From: Methylohalobius sp.
Lineage (GTDB): Bacteria; Pseudomonadota; Gammaproteobacteria; Methylococcales; Methylothermaceae
Reading direction: 5' to 3'
DNA: 64,000 nt
NCBI GenBank assembly: GCA_026415315.1
Contig: JAOAHI010000006.1
Coordinates: forward strand, 29,119 to 93,118
Numbering within the stretch: position 1 is the stretch's first letter; each line of letters starts with the position of its first letter. The position numbers were made by a program, and so were the translations under genes. Shown here piece by piece: positions 9,317-20,130 of this stretch. Below the pieces are notes generated by a model. That model was given only the letters and a program-made list of their open reading frames with translations, ran no database searches and was not told the DNA's origin.

Positions 9317-10717
9317 TTAGAAACTCCTCACGTCAACAAAGTGTCCGGCCAAAGCCGCTGCAGCAGCCATGGTCGGGCTGACCAGATGGGTGCGGCCGCC
9401 AAAGCCCTGACGCCCCTCAAAATTGCGGTTAGAAGTAGAGGCACAGCGCTCGCCCGGATCTAGCCGATCGGCGTTCATCGCTAAGCACATGGAACAGCCC
9501 GGATCGCGCCACTCAAATCCAGCCGCACGGAAAATCTTATCCAAACCTTCAGCTTCGGCCTGAGCTTTGACCTGCCCGGAACCTGGAACCACCAGGGCCT
9601 GCTTGATGTTGGAGGCAATTTTCCGGCCCTTGATCACCGAGGCAGCGGCGCGCAGATCCTCAATCCGGGAATTGGTGCACGAGCCGATGAACACCTTGTC
9701 GAGATAAATTTCCTGGATCGGCGTGCCAGGTTTGAGATCCATGTACTCAAGCGCTCTCTCCATGCCCTTGCGGCGTACCGGATCGGGCTCCCGCGCTGGA
9801 TCCGGCACCACTCCTGTGACCGGGGCCACCATCTCCGGCGAGGTCCCCCAGGTCACCTGAGGCTCAATTTCCCAGGCGTTGATCTCCACTACTCGGTCAA
9901 ACTGAGCGTCTTCATCGCTACGAAGGGCAAGCCAAGCTGCTACTGCTTGATCCCAAAGCTTTCCCTTAGGCGCCAACGGCCTTCCCTCCAAGTAACGGAT
10001 CGTATTTTCGTCCACTGCAACCAATCCTGCCCGAGCGCCAGCTTCTATAGCCATGTTGCACACCGTCATCCGCCCCTCGATGGACAGCGCCGAAATAGCT
10101 TCGCCAGCAAACTCCACGGTATAGCCCGTCCCACCTGCGGTACCGATCTTACCGATGACTGAGAGCACCAAGTCTTTGGCAGTCACCCCAGGTCCCAGAC
10201 GGCCGTTGACCCGGATCAGCATGTTTTTGGATTTTTTCAACCACAGGCACTGGGTCGCCAATACATGCTCGACCTCAGAGGTGCCGATACCGAAAGCCAA
10301 AGCCCCCAAAGCGCCGTGGGTAGAAGTATGAGAGTCGCCGCAGACCAACGTAATGCCAGGCAAAGTGAAACCCTGCTCTGGCCCTACTACGTGTACGATC
10401 CCCTGGCGGGAATCGGCCATAGAGAACACAGAAATGCCAAATTCAGCGCAGTTTTTCTCCAAGGTTTCAACCTGTAAGCGAGAAATCGGATCGCTGATGC
10501 CGAGCTTTCGGTCTTTAGTTGGAACGTTGTGGTCAGCCACCGCCAGATTGGCCTTGGGCCGCCACGGCCGGCGCCCGGCCAAGCGCAGCCCCTCAAAAGC
10601 TTGAGGTGAGGTGACCTCATGGATCATCTGGCGGTCGATGTACACCAACGAGGTGCCATCCTCAGCGGTCAAAACCACATGCGTCCCCCAGATTTTGTCG
10701 TACAGCGTCTCTCCCAT
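9317..10717 (-). CDS. leuC: 3-isopropylmalate dehydratase large subunit
   Basis: Catalytic [4Fe-4S] subunit of isopropylmalate isomerase (466 aa). The three cluster cysteines are visible in [14 protein letters not shown] (about 347) and [15 protein letters not shown] (about 407 and 410). Aconitase-family motifs [14 protein letters not shown] and [20 protein letters not shown] are present. First gene of the leuCDB-asd-fimV run, with a good promoter just upstream. Confidence 0.98.
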   Translation of the reverse strand: MGETLYDKIWGTHVVLTAEDGTSLVYIDRQMIHEVTSPQAFEGLRLAGRRPWRPKANLAVADHNVPTKDRKLGISDPISRLQVETLEKNCAEFGISVFSMADSRQGIVHVVGPEQGFTLPGITLVCGDSHTSTHGALGALAFGIGTSEVEHVLATQCLWLKKSKNMLIRVNGRLGPGVTAKDLVLSVIGKIGTAGGTGYTVEFAGEAISALSIEGRMTVCNMAIEAGARAGLVAVDENTIRYLEGRPLAPKGKLWDQAVAAWLALRSDEDAQFDRVVEINAWEIEPQVTWGTSPEMVAPVTGVVPDPAREPDPVRRKGMERALEYMDLKPGTPIQEIYLDKVFIGSCTNSRIEDLRAAASVIKGRKIASNIKQALVVPGSGQVKAQAEAEGLDKIFRAAGFEWRDPGCSMCLAMNADRLDPGERCASTSNRNFEGRQGFGGRTHLVSPTMAAAAALAGHFVDVRSF

Positions 10718-10747
10718 CTCTTAGCCTTAATTTTCAAAGCATTAGTT

Positions 10748-10776
10748 ATTGTAAAATTTATAGCTTCTCTTCACAA
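10748..10776 (-). promoter_or_regulatory. Sigma-70-type promoter for leuCDB-asd
   Basis: On the minus strand TTGTGA (10776-10771) is separated by 17 nt from TACAAT (10753-10748), 4/6 and 5/6 matches to the consensus. It points at leuC, whose start codon is about 30 nt downstream. The rest of the 229-bp gap to adk shows no RNA gene or convincing terminator. No leucine-rich leader peptide was found. Confidence 0.6.
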
Positions 10777-10946
10777 CTAAAGAAAAATTGACCCCGCACT
10801 GCGAAGGAAGTTGCCCTTAGCGCGCCACCGCCGTGGCAAAAATACTTAGCTACAACAAACCGAACCTTCAGCGTACCCGGATTCGGGTCTGTCCCCGCCT
10901 TGCGTAATGCCTCTCCCTTTAGAGAAGAGCTAGAGATCTCTGAAAC

Positions 10947-11618
10947 TTAGGCCGAGCCAGGAATTGTTAAAACACTCTCTAAGACCTGAAAGATCCTATC
11001 CCGGATCTCCTCTACACCGCCGACCCCAGAGATGGTGGCAAATCGGACCTTGCCTCTCTCAGCCAATTGACGGTAAAAACCGACAAGCGGCGCAGTCTGA
11101 CGCTGATATACCTCAAGGCGTCTGCGCACCGTCTCTTCTTTGTCGTCATCGCGCTGGATCAGGGGCTCTTTAGTCAGGTCGTCTTTTAGATTCTCCAGGG
11201 GAGGATGGTAAATGAGATGATAGACTCGACCCGAACCTGGATGGATCCAGCGACCGCTTAAGCGTTTGACGATTTCCTCAGGCGGAACCTCAAGCTCTAT
11301 AACCCAATCTAAGCTCACACCCATGTTTTCCAGACCTTCCGCCTGGGCCAAAGTGCGCGGGAAACCGTCGAGCAGGAATCCACCGGCGCAGTCCGGCTGA
11401 GCGATACGCTGTCGGACCAACTCTAGGATCACGGCATCCGGCACTAATTCCCCCGCTTCCATGATGGCCTTGACTCTTTTCCCGAGTTCATTGCCCTCGG
11501 CAATCGCCGCTCTGAGCATGTCGCCGGTCGAAATTTGGGGGATGCGGAAGCGCTCGCAGATAAATTTGGCCTGCGTCCCCTTGCCTGAACCCGGCGCCCC
11601 CAAGAACATGATCCTCAT
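10947..11618 (-). CDS. adk: Adenylate kinase
   Basis: Converts ATP plus AMP to two ADP (223 aa, the long form with LID insertion). The P-loop GAPGSGKGTQAKF lies at residues 7-19. AMP-site residues are in STGDMLRAAI and LDGFPRTLAQAEGL (about 84-97), and the LID begins at RWIHPGSGRVYHLIYHPP. The LID has no four-cysteine zinc site, as in other Gram-negative enzymes. It follows serS by 22 nt. Confidence 0.97.
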   Translation of the reverse strand: MRIMFLGAPGSGKGTQAKFICERFRIPQISTGDMLRAAIAEGNELGKRVKAIMEAGELVPDAVILELVRQRIAQPDCAGGFLLDGFPRTLAQAEGLENMGVSLDWVIELEVPPEEIVKRLSGRWIHPGSGRVYHLIYHPPLENLKDDLTKEPLIQRDDDKEETVRRRLEVYQRQTAPLVGFYRQLAERGKVRFATISGVGGVEEIRDRIFQVLESVLTIPGSA

Positions 11619-11640
11619 CGTTGCTCCTTAAATTTAGATT

Positions 11641-12927
<1,287 letters not shown>

Positions 12928-13245
12928 TCAACGCGAGGAAGTGCTATGGCGGCCAAGGTTGACCCGCTGACGTAGGTCTTTGCCAGGCTTGAAGTGGAGC
13001 ACGCGCCTGGCCGGCACAGGCACCGGATCACCCGTGCGTGGGTTACGCCCCATCCGCGCTGGACGATGGCGCAGGCTAAAACTGCCAAACCCCCGAATCT
13101 CTATCCGCTGCCCATCTGCCAGGGCAGCACTTAAGTACTCTAAAATATTTTTGACCGCAAGCTCCACGTCTTTAATGTTCAGCTCGATATGGTGCTCCTT
13201 TGCTAAACGCTCGACCAAAGCTTCAACCAATATGGATTTGTTCAC
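12928..13245 (-). CDS. ihfB: Integration host factor, beta subunit
   Basis: DNA-bending HU/IHF-family protein (105 aa) that pairs with IhfA in nucleoid structure, recombination and sigma-54 transcription. It has the family start MNKSILVEALVERLA and the signature RIEIRGFGSFSLRHRPAR followed by GRNPRTGDPVPVPAR. Placement directly after rpsA is the classic gammaproteobacterial rpsA-ihfB order, and favours the beta over the alpha subunit. Confidence 0.95.
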   Translation of the reverse strand: MNKSILVEALVERLAKEHHIELNIKDVELAVKNILEYLSAALADGQRIEIRGFGSFSLRHRPARMGRNPRTGDPVPVPARRVLHFKPGKDLRQRVNLGRHSTSSR

Positions 13246-13267
13246 CCCTCTCCTCCCCAGAAAGAGA

Positions 13268-13289
13268 GAGGGGGCAATGGTGCCCCCTC
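13268..13289 (-). terminator. Strong hairpin between rpsA and ihfB (terminator or attenuator)
   Basis: GAGGGGGCA-ATGG-TGCCCCCTC is a perfect 9-bp, GC-rich stem with a 4-nt loop, 22 nt past the rpsA stop. On the minus strand the tail is pyrimidine-rich (TCTCTTTCT) but not a pure T-run. It may terminate partially, lowering ihfB output, or protect the rpsA mRNA 3' end. Confidence 0.55.
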
Positions 13290-13310
13290 GCCGTTAGATC
13301 GCAAGCGGGA

Positions 13311-14975
13311 TCATTCTTCCATCTGCTCCTTGAATAGATCTCCTAGGGTCGGCGCACCGACAGACTGCTGAGCATAATCCTTCACGGCCAGCTTTTCTTC
13401 CTCCTCTTCCTTAGCCTTGATGGACAAAAGGATCATTTTGGTTTTTTTGTCCACCCCTATGAACTTGGCCTCGATCAAATCGCCCTCCTTGAGGAAGCTA
13501 CGGGCATCCTCAACTTTGTCGCGCTTGATTTCAGAGGCGCGCAAGTGCCCTAAGACGCCGTCGGCCAACTCAACTACCGCCCCTGAGGCTGCAACCTCCA
13601 CGACCTTACCCTGGACAATACTGCCCCGTTCGTGGGAAGCCAAAAAATTTTGGAAGGGATCTTGTTCCAGCTGTTTTATCCCCAAAGAGATCCGCTCGCG
13701 CTCTGGATCGATAGCCAGAATGACGGCCTCGACCTCTTGGCCTTTCTTGAACTTGCGGATAGCCTCCTCACCGGGCTCGCTCCAGGAAATGTCTGAGACG
13801 TGGATCAACCCATCTATTCCACCCGGCAGCCCCACAAAAATGCCGAAATCGGTGATCGACTTAATCGCTCCCCGGATCTTTTCACCTTTTTCGTGCGTGG
13901 CCGCGAACTCTTCCCACGGATTAGGTTTGCACTGTTTGATTCCCAACGAGATGCGCCGGCGCTCTTCGTCGATGTCCAGCACCATCACTTCGACTTCATC
14001 CCCAACTTGGACCAGCTTGGCAGGGTTAACATTTTTGTTAGTCCAATCCATCTCCGAGACGTGAACCAGGCCCTCGACGCCATCCTCCAACTCGACGAAA
14101 CAACCATAATCGGTCAGATTAGTCACCTTACCGATCAGCCGGGTACCGGGCGGATAACGGCGAGTAATGTCCCTCCATGGATCCTCGCTAAGCTGCTTCA
14201 ATCCCAAGGAAACGCGCTGTTTTTCCTCATCGAACTTAAGCACTTTGACTTCGATCTCATCCCCGATCTTGACTACTTCGGACGGGTGACGGATACGCTT
14301 CCACGCCATATCGGTGATATGTAGCAAGCCATCTATGCCACCCAAATCGATAAAAGCGCCGTAATCGGTGATGTTTTTGACCACCCCTTTAACCACTCCT
14401 TCCTCTTTAATCTTGCGCAGCAGCTCTTCGCGCTCAGCGCTATGTCCCTGTTCCACCGCCGACCGGCGCGAGAGCACAATGTTGTTACGCTTGGGGTCGA
14501 GCTTGATTACCTTGAATTCCAGCTCTTGTCCTTCCAAATGGCCGGTATCCCGAACTGGCCGCACATCGATTAAAGAGCCGGGCAAGAACGCGCGCAAGGG
14601 ACCAACTTCCACGGTGAAGCCACCGCGGACTTTACCAGTTATGCGACCTTTGACGATCTCGCCTTTGGCATGCGCCTCCTCCAACCTCTCCCATGCACGC
14701 AGGCGCCTGGCCTTGTCGCGCGACAGTAAAGTCGCTCCCATGCCGTCCTCGACCAGGTCTAAGGAGACCTCTACCTCGTCTCCCACTCCCACCTCTAGCC
14801 GGCCGTGCTCATCCAAAAACTGCCATTTGGGAATAATGCCCTCGGACTTTAAACCGGCGTCCACGATCACCGCATCTGGGGTAATGTCGACGACTTTGGC
14901 CCGCAGCAGGGTACCGGGGCGCATCTCGGTTTTAGCCAGACTCTCCTCGAATAATTCTGCAAAACTTTCACCCAT
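13311..14975 (-). CDS. rpsA: 30S ribosomal protein S1
   Basis: RNA-binding ribosomal protein (554 aa) needed for initiation on most mRNAs. Six S1 repeats can be followed, with recurring cores such as [40 protein letters not shown] and [20 protein letters not shown]. The divergent first repeat begins at [20 protein letters not shown]. It follows cmk by 57 nt, the conserved cmk-rpsA-ihfB order. The 57-nt leader is short for an autoregulatory structure, and I see none. Confidence 0.98.
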   Translation of the reverse strand: MGESFAELFEESLAKTEMRPGTLLRAKVVDITPDAVIVDAGLKSEGIIPKWQFLDEHGRLEVGVGDEVEVSLDLVEDGMGATLLSRDKARRLRAWERLEEAHAKGEIVKGRITGKVRGGFTVEVGPLRAFLPGSLIDVRPVRDTGHLEGQELEFKVIKLDPKRNNIVLSRRSAVEQGHSAEREELLRKIKEEGVVKGVVKNITDYGAFIDLGGIDGLLHITDMAWKRIRHPSEVVKIGDEIEVKVLKFDEEKQRVSLGLKQLSEDPWRDITRRYPPGTRLIGKVTNLTDYGCFVELEDGVEGLVHVSEMDWTNKNVNPAKLVQVGDEVEVMVLDIDEERRRISLGIKQCKPNPWEEFAATHEKGEKIRGAIKSITDFGIFVGLPGGIDGLIHVSDISWSEPGEEAIRKFKKGQEVEAVILAIDPERERISLGIKQLEQDPFQNFLASHERGSIVQGKVVEVAASGAVVELADGVLGHLRASEIKRDKVEDARSFLKEGDLIEAKFIGVDKKTKMILLSIKAKEEEEEKLAVKDYAQQSVGAPTLGDLFKEQMEE

Positions 14976-15032
14976 GTCGTTTCAATCCATACCCAGCTCT
15001 CGCCAGGTCACAAAAACGATGATTCGTTCTGG

Positions 15033-15740
15033 TTAACCCCCACTGCCAGCTAGTACTGGCAGCACCTTATTACCTATATCCGGCGGAAGCAAACGAAGAA
15101 TGCGGGCAATCACCTCTTCTACCGAAAGCTCGGTAGAGTCGATGACAACCGCATCTTGTGCCGGAACCAACGGCGCCTCCTTGCGCTCCCGATCGCGCCT
15201 ATCCCTTTCTTCCAAGTCTTTGATTATCTGATCAAGAGTAACATCTAAGCCCTGAGCTTGCAACTGCAGCAAACGGCGTCTAGCGCGCTCCCGCAGCGCG
15301 GCAGTCAGAAACACTTTATACGGGGCATCGCGAAATACCACCGTCCCCATGTCACGTCCATCGGCGACCAGCCCGGGGGCTTGACGAAAGCTGCGCTGCT
15401 TTGCCAGCAGAGCCTGGCGCACTTTGGGGAAGGCGGCGATCTTAGACGCCAGCCGACCGCATTCCTCAGTCGCAAGGCGGGCAGTCACGTCCCGGCCAGC
15501 GAGCAGGATCTGCCCGCTATCGCCCGAGCTAAACTCCAGCGCCATCTCCTGCGCCGCCTTCGCTACTGCCTCTTCGTCTTGGGGAGGCACTTTGCGCTCT
15601 AAGACGCTCAAAGCTAGGGCTCGATAAATGGCGCCGCTGTCTAAGAAATGCCAGCCCAAGCGCTTGGCGATGGCTCGGCTAACTGTCCCTTTTCCTGCCC
15701 CACTCGGCCCGTCTATGGTCAGGACCGGCGGCTCACCCAC
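15033..15740 (-). CDS. cmk: Cytidylate kinase
   Basis: Phosphorylates CMP and dCMP (235 aa). The P-loop GPSGAGKGTVSRAIAKRLG lies at about residues 12-30, followed by HFLDSGAIYRALAL and DGRDMGTVVFRDAPYKVFLT. It overlaps aroA by 8 nt. Full length. Confidence 0.97.
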   Translation of the reverse strand: MGEPPVLTIDGPSGAGKGTVSRAIAKRLGWHFLDSGAIYRALALSVLERKVPPQDEEAVAKAAQEMALEFSSGDSGQILLAGRDVTARLATEECGRLASKIAAFPKVRQALLAKQRSFRQAPGLVADGRDMGTVVFRDAPYKVFLTAALRERARRRLLQLQAQGLDVTLDQIIKDLEERDRRDRERKEAPLVPAQDAVVIDSTELSVEEVIARILRLLPPDIGNKVLPVLAGSGG

Positions 15741-17046
15741 GTTGTACCACCTCTATTTTTAACCCCAACTGCCTGGCCAGATCGGCAAAGCCGGGGAAAG
15801 AAGTGTTGACATTGGCGCAATCTTTAATTTCGACAGTGTCCTGCGCCCTGAGGGCAGCGATGGCAAAAGCCATGGCAATTCGGTGGTCACCGTGGGAGTC
15901 TACCTCCCCCCCTGTCAACTTGCCCCCGCGCACGATCATGCCGTCGGACGTGGGCTGGGCGTCTATCCCTAAGGTTTGTAGGCCCTCCGCCATCGCCTGA
16001 ATCCGGTCGCTCTCTTTAAGCCGCAGCTCCTCCGCCCCCGTCAAGATCGTCTCCCCTTCAGCGCAAGCCGCTGCGATGAACAGCACTGGGAACTCATCTA
16101 TGGCGAGCGGCACTAAGTCCTCAGGAATTCGGATACCGCGCAAAGGAGCATAAGCAACTTTCAGATCGGCGACCGGCTCCCCACCCACTTGCCTAAGATT
16201 AAGCACCTCTATTCTGGCTCCCATCCGGCGCAGAATCTCGAGCACTCCGGTCCGGGTCGGGTTAACGCCAACGTGCTCTAGAAGCACCTCCGAACCGGTG
16301 GCTATGCTGGCGCCGACCAGAAAGAATGCAGCTGAGGAAATATCGGCTGGAACGTCTAAATCGCACCCATGCAATCTTCCCCCACCCGCCAGGCCAATTC
16401 GCCTTCCTGCTCGCCATACGGCGTAGCCGAATCCAGACAGCATCCTCTCGGTGTGATCGCGCGTAGGAGCCGGTTCCTCTACCCAAGTTTCCCCGCTAGC
16501 ATACAGCCCGGCCAAAAGCAGCGCTGATTTGACTTGAGCGCTCGCGATCGGCATGCGGTAATCAATCCCTTGCAGCGTTTGCCCACCGAAAACGCGGATT
16601 GGAGCCGTGCCCTCAGGCGTAGTCTCAAGCTTGGCCCCCATCTGTCTGAGCGGTTCGGTCACCCGACGCATAGGGCGGCGCGACAAGGAGGCATCGCCGG
16701 TCAGCACCGAATCAAACGGTTGTCCGGCCAGTAAACCGCACAGAAGCCGCATGGAGGTCCCAGAATTGCCTAAGTATAGGGGGGCAGATGGGGCGTTAAG
16801 GCCATCTTTCCCTACGCCATGGATAGTCAGCCTGCCAGAGGTAGGCCCTTCGATGATCACCCCCATCTGCCGAAACGCTTGGAGAGTAGCCAAAACGTCC
16901 TCCGCTTCTAGGACCCCTCGCACCCGCGTGATGCCATCTGCGATCGAGCCTAACATGACCGCTCGATGAGAGATCGACTTATCGCCTGGCACCCGCACTC
17001 GCCCTTCAAGCGCCCCTCCTGGGGAGACGATGTAATGGACCGTCAT
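15733..17046 (-). CDS. aroA: 3-phosphoshikimate 1-carboxyvinyltransferase (EPSP synthase)
   Basis: Condenses shikimate-3-phosphate with phosphoenolpyruvate (437 aa), the sixth step to chorismate. Motifs seen are VPGDKSISHRAVMLGSIADG (phosphate/PEP binding), LYLGNSGTSMRLLCGLLAGQ and LRLKESDRIQAMAEGL. The Gly in LGNSGTSMR where class I enzymes have GNAGT, and the overall pattern, suggest the class II type. It overlaps tyrA by 4 nt (ATGA) and cmk by 8 nt. Confidence 0.97.
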   Translation of the reverse strand: MTVHYIVSPGGALEGRVRVPGDKSISHRAVMLGSIADGITRVRGVLEAEDVLATLQAFRQMGVIIEGPTSGRLTIHGVGKDGLNAPSAPLYLGNSGTSMRLLCGLLAGQPFDSVLTGDASLSRRPMRRVTEPLRQMGAKLETTPEGTAPIRVFGGQTLQGIDYRMPIASAQVKSALLLAGLYASGETWVEEPAPTRDHTERMLSGFGYAVWRAGRRIGLAGGGRLHGCDLDVPADISSAAFFLVGASIATGSEVLLEHVGVNPTRTGVLEILRRMGARIEVLNLRQVGGEPVADLKVAYAPLRGIRIPEDLVPLAIDEFPVLFIAAACAEGETILTGAEELRLKESDRIQAMAEGLQTLGIDAQPTSDGMIVRGGKLTGGEVDSHGDHRIAMAFAIAALRAQDTVEIKDCANVNTSFPGFADLARQLGLKIEVVQRG

Positions 17047-17918
17047 GATTTATCCCTATATTGCTCTAAAAATCGTTGTCTGAACGTTTTAGCGGCACCG
17101 AAATACTCGCGCAGCGCACGACCCTCCCTGTCCTCGATCTTTTCCCGCAGATCCCTAAGCTCCTGCTCGAATCGAAGCATCCATGAGACAATCTCTTCAG
17201 CGTTCGCCAGACAAATATCCGCCCACATTTTAGGATCGCTACCTGCGATCCGAGTGAAATCGCCAAACCCACCGGCAGCATAGCGAAAAATTTCATCTTT
17301 TTCGTCCTGGCGTCCGAGCAGATGCACCAACGCATAAGCAACTGCATGAGGCAGATGGCTAGTAGCGGCAAGCACGTGATCGTGGTGCACTGCGCTCATG
17401 CTATCCACCTTTGCCCCCAGCTCCTGCCAAAACAGGCGAACGCGCTTTAAGGCCTCGGGATCGGCATTGGCGGCGGGGGTTAAAATCACGCGCTTGCCAT
17501 TAAACAAATCTGGCGAAGCTGCCTGAACCCCGGAGAGCTCGCGACCGGCGATGGGATGAGCGGGTATGAAGTTGTCGGGCACTTCCCCAAACACCGCCTC
17601 TGCCGCCACAATAACGCTGGCTTTGGTGCTGCCCACGTCGGTGTAAAAAGCCTGTCTCGACCATACCGGAGCCAAGGCCGCGAGCACTTGTCGCATGGCA
17701 CCGACCGGCGCGGCGATCACTACGCTGTCTGCCCCGCGAACGCCTTCTTCCACTCTCGTCTCCGCCTCATCGATGACGCCCAAGGATCGCGCCAGGCAAA
17801 GCGCTTCAGGGTTTGAATCCACGCCGGCAATCCGCCGCACCAAGCCCGCGCGGCGCGCTGCCAAAGCGACCGAGCCACCGATCAGACCCACCCCGATCAC
17901 GCACAAGCGCTCAAGCAT
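17043..17918 (-). CDS. tyrA: Prephenate dehydrogenase
   Basis: NAD(P)-dependent oxidative decarboxylase of prephenate on the way to tyrosine (291 aa). A Rossmann motif VIGVGLIGGSVALAARRAGL lies at the N-terminus. The substrate-side segment FIPAHPIAGRELSGVQAA (about 117-134) and the His in ATSHLPHAVAYALVHLL are also seen. There is no chorismate mutase domain, as expected with the mutase fused to PheA. It overlaps hisC by 8 nt and aroA by 4 nt. Confidence 0.95.
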   Translation of the reverse strand: MLERLCVIGVGLIGGSVALAARRAGLVRRIAGVDSNPEALCLARSLGVIDEAETRVEEGVRGADSVVIAAPVGAMRQVLAALAPVWSRQAFYTDVGSTKASVIVAAEAVFGEVPDNFIPAHPIAGRELSGVQAASPDLFNGKRVILTPAANADPEALKRVRLFWQELGAKVDSMSAVHHDHVLAATSHLPHAVAYALVHLLGRQDEKDEIFRYAAGGFGDFTRIAGSDPKMWADICLANAEEIVSWMLRFEQELRDLREKIEDREGRALREYFGAAKTFRQRFLEQYRDKS

Positions 17919-19026
17919 CGCTAAGCACCCGATCCAAGGCGGCGATGAAGCGAGCGTTGTCCTTTTCCGTGCCTACCGACACCCTAAGGTGATTAGGCAA
18001 ATCGTAATTGGCTAGCGGACGCACGATCACCCCATGCTCGAGCAGGGCCGAGAAGACTGGGCCCGCTTCCCGGCCCACGTCCACAGTAATGAAATTTCCC
18101 ACCCCCGGAATGTACTTCAAGCCACGCACCTCGAATGCTTCGGTCAACTGGAGAAGACCTTGCCGATTCAGCTCTCGGCTCGCAGCAAGATGTTCCTCAT
18201 CGTCTAAGGCTGCCGTCGCAGCCACCAACGCCAAAGAATTGACATTAAAAGGTTGCCTGACTCGATTTAAAAACTCGGCGACCTGGGAGCTGGATACCGC
18301 ATACCCCACCCTAAACCCAGCCAAACCGTAAGCCTTGGAGAAAGTACGCGTGACAATAAGATTGGGGAACGCCTCCAGCCATTCCAGGGCGTTGGGGTAA
18401 TCGGCAAACTCTATGTACTCGCAGTAGGCCTCGTCTACAACCACAACCACCTGCTGCGGCAGCGCGTGCAGAAATTCCAAAAGCTCCTCACGCTTAACCC
18501 AGGTGCCCGTGGGATTGTTGGGGTTAGCGATGAAGACCACAGCTGTATCGTCACCCACCCGTTCGAGCATGGCTGCAAGATCGTGGCCGTAATTCCAGGC
18601 AGGGGCGAGGCGCGCGGTGGCTCCCACCGCCTGGGTGGCGATAGGATAGACAGCAAAAGCGTACTGCGAAAACACCGCACTCCGCCCCGGCCCTAAAAAA
18701 GCCCGGGCAACCAAGTCCAACACGTCGTTGGAACCATTGCCTAAGGTGATCTGTTCCATCTTCACCCCAAGCTTTGCCGCCAGCTTTTGCTTGAGGACAA
18801 AGCCGCTTCCGTCAGGATAACGGGCCAGATCCCCGCCGAGTACGGCCTTTACTGCCATAATCGCTTTAGGACTGGGACCTAAAGGATTCTCGTTGGAGGC
18901 CAGTTTGACGATCGCTCTATGATCCAAACCCAACTCGCGCGCCAATTCCTCGATCGGCTTGCCGGGTTGATACGGGTGCAACCCTAAAATGGCTGGTACC
19001 GGCGCCAAATAAGGATCACAAGCCAT
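17911..19026 (-). CDS. hisC: Histidinol-phosphate/aromatic aminotransferase
   Basis: PLP-dependent class I/II aminotransferase (371 aa). Family marks are LASNENPLGPSPKA, FIANPNNPTGTWV and the Schiff-base lysine in RTFSKAYGLAGFRVGYA. The chosen ATG (19026-19024) follows the pheA stop by 2 nt and gives the usual N-terminus; an upstream GTG at 19062 would overlap pheA. Its place between pheA and tyrA suggests an aromatic aminotransferase role as well as histidine synthesis. A second hisC elsewhere would be expected if it is aromatic-specific. Confidence 0.93.
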   Translation of the reverse strand: MACDPYLAPVPAILGLHPYQPGKPIEELARELGLDHRAIVKLASNENPLGPSPKAIMAVKAVLGGDLARYPDGSGFVLKQKLAAKLGVKMEQITLGNGSNDVLDLVARAFLGPGRSAVFSQYAFAVYPIATQAVGATARLAPAWNYGHDLAAMLERVGDDTAVVFIANPNNPTGTWVKREELLEFLHALPQQVVVVVDEAYCEYIEFADYPNALEWLEAFPNLIVTRTFSKAYGLAGFRVGYAVSSSQVAEFLNRVRQPFNVNSLALVAATAALDDEEHLAASRELNRQGLLQLTEAFEVRGLKYIPGVGNFITVDVGREAGPVFSALLEHGVIVRPLANYDLPNHLRVSVGTEKDNARFIAALDRVLSDA

Positions 19027-19028
19027 GC

Positions 19029-20111
19029 TTACAGCACCGCTTTGGGATAAGATCCTAGCCACCTCATCATCTGTGCTCTCTGCCCTAGGCTGGCGAGTGC
19101 CTCGGCTACGCGTGGCTCGTCGCGATGGCCTTCAAAATCGATGAAGAATACATAATCCCACATCCCACGCCGGCTAGGCCGCGATTCGATCTTGCTCAAG
19201 CTAATTTGGTGCTGGGCGAACGGTTCCAGCAAGCGGTACAAAGCGCCCGGCAAGTTGTGGGCGGAGACTAAAAGCGAAGTTTTATCATCGCCAGTGGGGG
19301 CGACGGTTTGCTTGCCTATGACCAAGAAGCGGGTAGTATTGTCTGGGTCATCCTCAATGTTGCGTTCAAGAATATTGAGGTCATATAGCTGAGCTGCTAC
19401 CTCGCCAGCGATGGCAGCGCTACTGGGAATAATGGCCGCCAGTCTTGCCCCTTCGGCATTGCTGCTGACCGCAGTGCGCTTGACGTTAGGCAAAAACCGA
19501 TCCAGCCATTCGCGGCATTGGGCTAAAGATTGCGGATGGGAGAAGATTTCCTTAACCTCGTCGATGCTGTGACAGCGGCTGAGCAAGTTATGATGAATGC
19601 GCAGCACTACCTCGCCAGAGATGAGCAAGGAGGTGTTCAAGAAACTGTCCAAAGTATGAGTGACTACGCCTTCGGTGGAATTTTCCACCGGCACTACCCC
19701 GAATCCGCAAGTCTCGCTCGCCACTGCCCGGAAGATTTCGTCTATGGCCGGAAACGGTAACACTTCTATGGCGTGACCGAAGTGCTTGTAGGCCGCTTGC
19801 TGGGTAAAAGTGCCTTCCGGCCCCAGGAACGCTACCTTCAGCGGCTTCTCCAAAGCCAAGCAGGCCGACATGATCTCGCGGAAGATCTTACCTAAAGTCT
19901 CATTCTGCAGGGGACCTGGATTGTTGGCGCAGATCCGGCGGAGCACTTCGACCTCGCGCTCTGGCCGATAAAAACACGCGTTTTCGCCGCAGGCCTGTTT
20001 GACTTTAGCCACTTCTAGGGCAAGGCGGGCGCGTTCGCTCACCAAGCGCAGAAGCTCGCTATCGATAGTATCTATTCGGTGTCTGAGCTCTCCCAGTTTT
20101 GCCTCTTCCAT
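19029..20111 (-). CDS. pheA: Bifunctional chorismate mutase / prephenate dehydratase
   Basis: P-protein (360 aa). An AroQ chorismate mutase domain at the N-terminus (about 1-85, LRHRIDTIDSELLRLVSERA) is followed by prephenate dehydratase (about 92-270) with FLGPEGTFTQQAAYKHFG and the catalytic TRFLVIGK. A C-terminal ACT domain (about 285-358, ESRPSRRGMWDYVFFIDFEG) is the site for phenylalanine feedback. I start at MEEAKLGELRH; upstream codons in the frame overlap serA and do not resemble the family. Confidence 0.97.
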   Translation of the reverse strand: MEEAKLGELRHRIDTIDSELLRLVSERARLALEVAKVKQACGENACFYRPEREVEVLRRICANNPGPLQNETLGKIFREIMSACLALEKPLKVAFLGPEGTFTQQAAYKHFGHAIEVLPFPAIDEIFRAVASETCGFGVVPVENSTEGVVTHTLDSFLNTSLLISGEVVLRIHHNLLSRCHSIDEVKEIFSHPQSLAQCREWLDRFLPNVKRTAVSSNAEGARLAAIIPSSAAIAGEVAAQLYDLNILERNIEDDPDNTTRFLVIGKQTVAPTGDDKTSLLVSAHNLPGALYRLLEPFAQHQISLSKIESRPSRRGMWDYVFFIDFEGHRDEPRVAEALASLGQRAQMMRWLGSYPKAVL

Positions 20112-20130
20112 CGTCAGCTTGATCGAGGAT

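Noticed and set aside
10860..10946. tRNA- or terminator-like sequence (ACCCGGATTCGGGTC; AGAGATCTCT) between leuC and adk
   Set aside because: The stems are only 5 bp, no cloverleaf can be drawn around them and no T-run follows; I see only the leu promoter in this gap.
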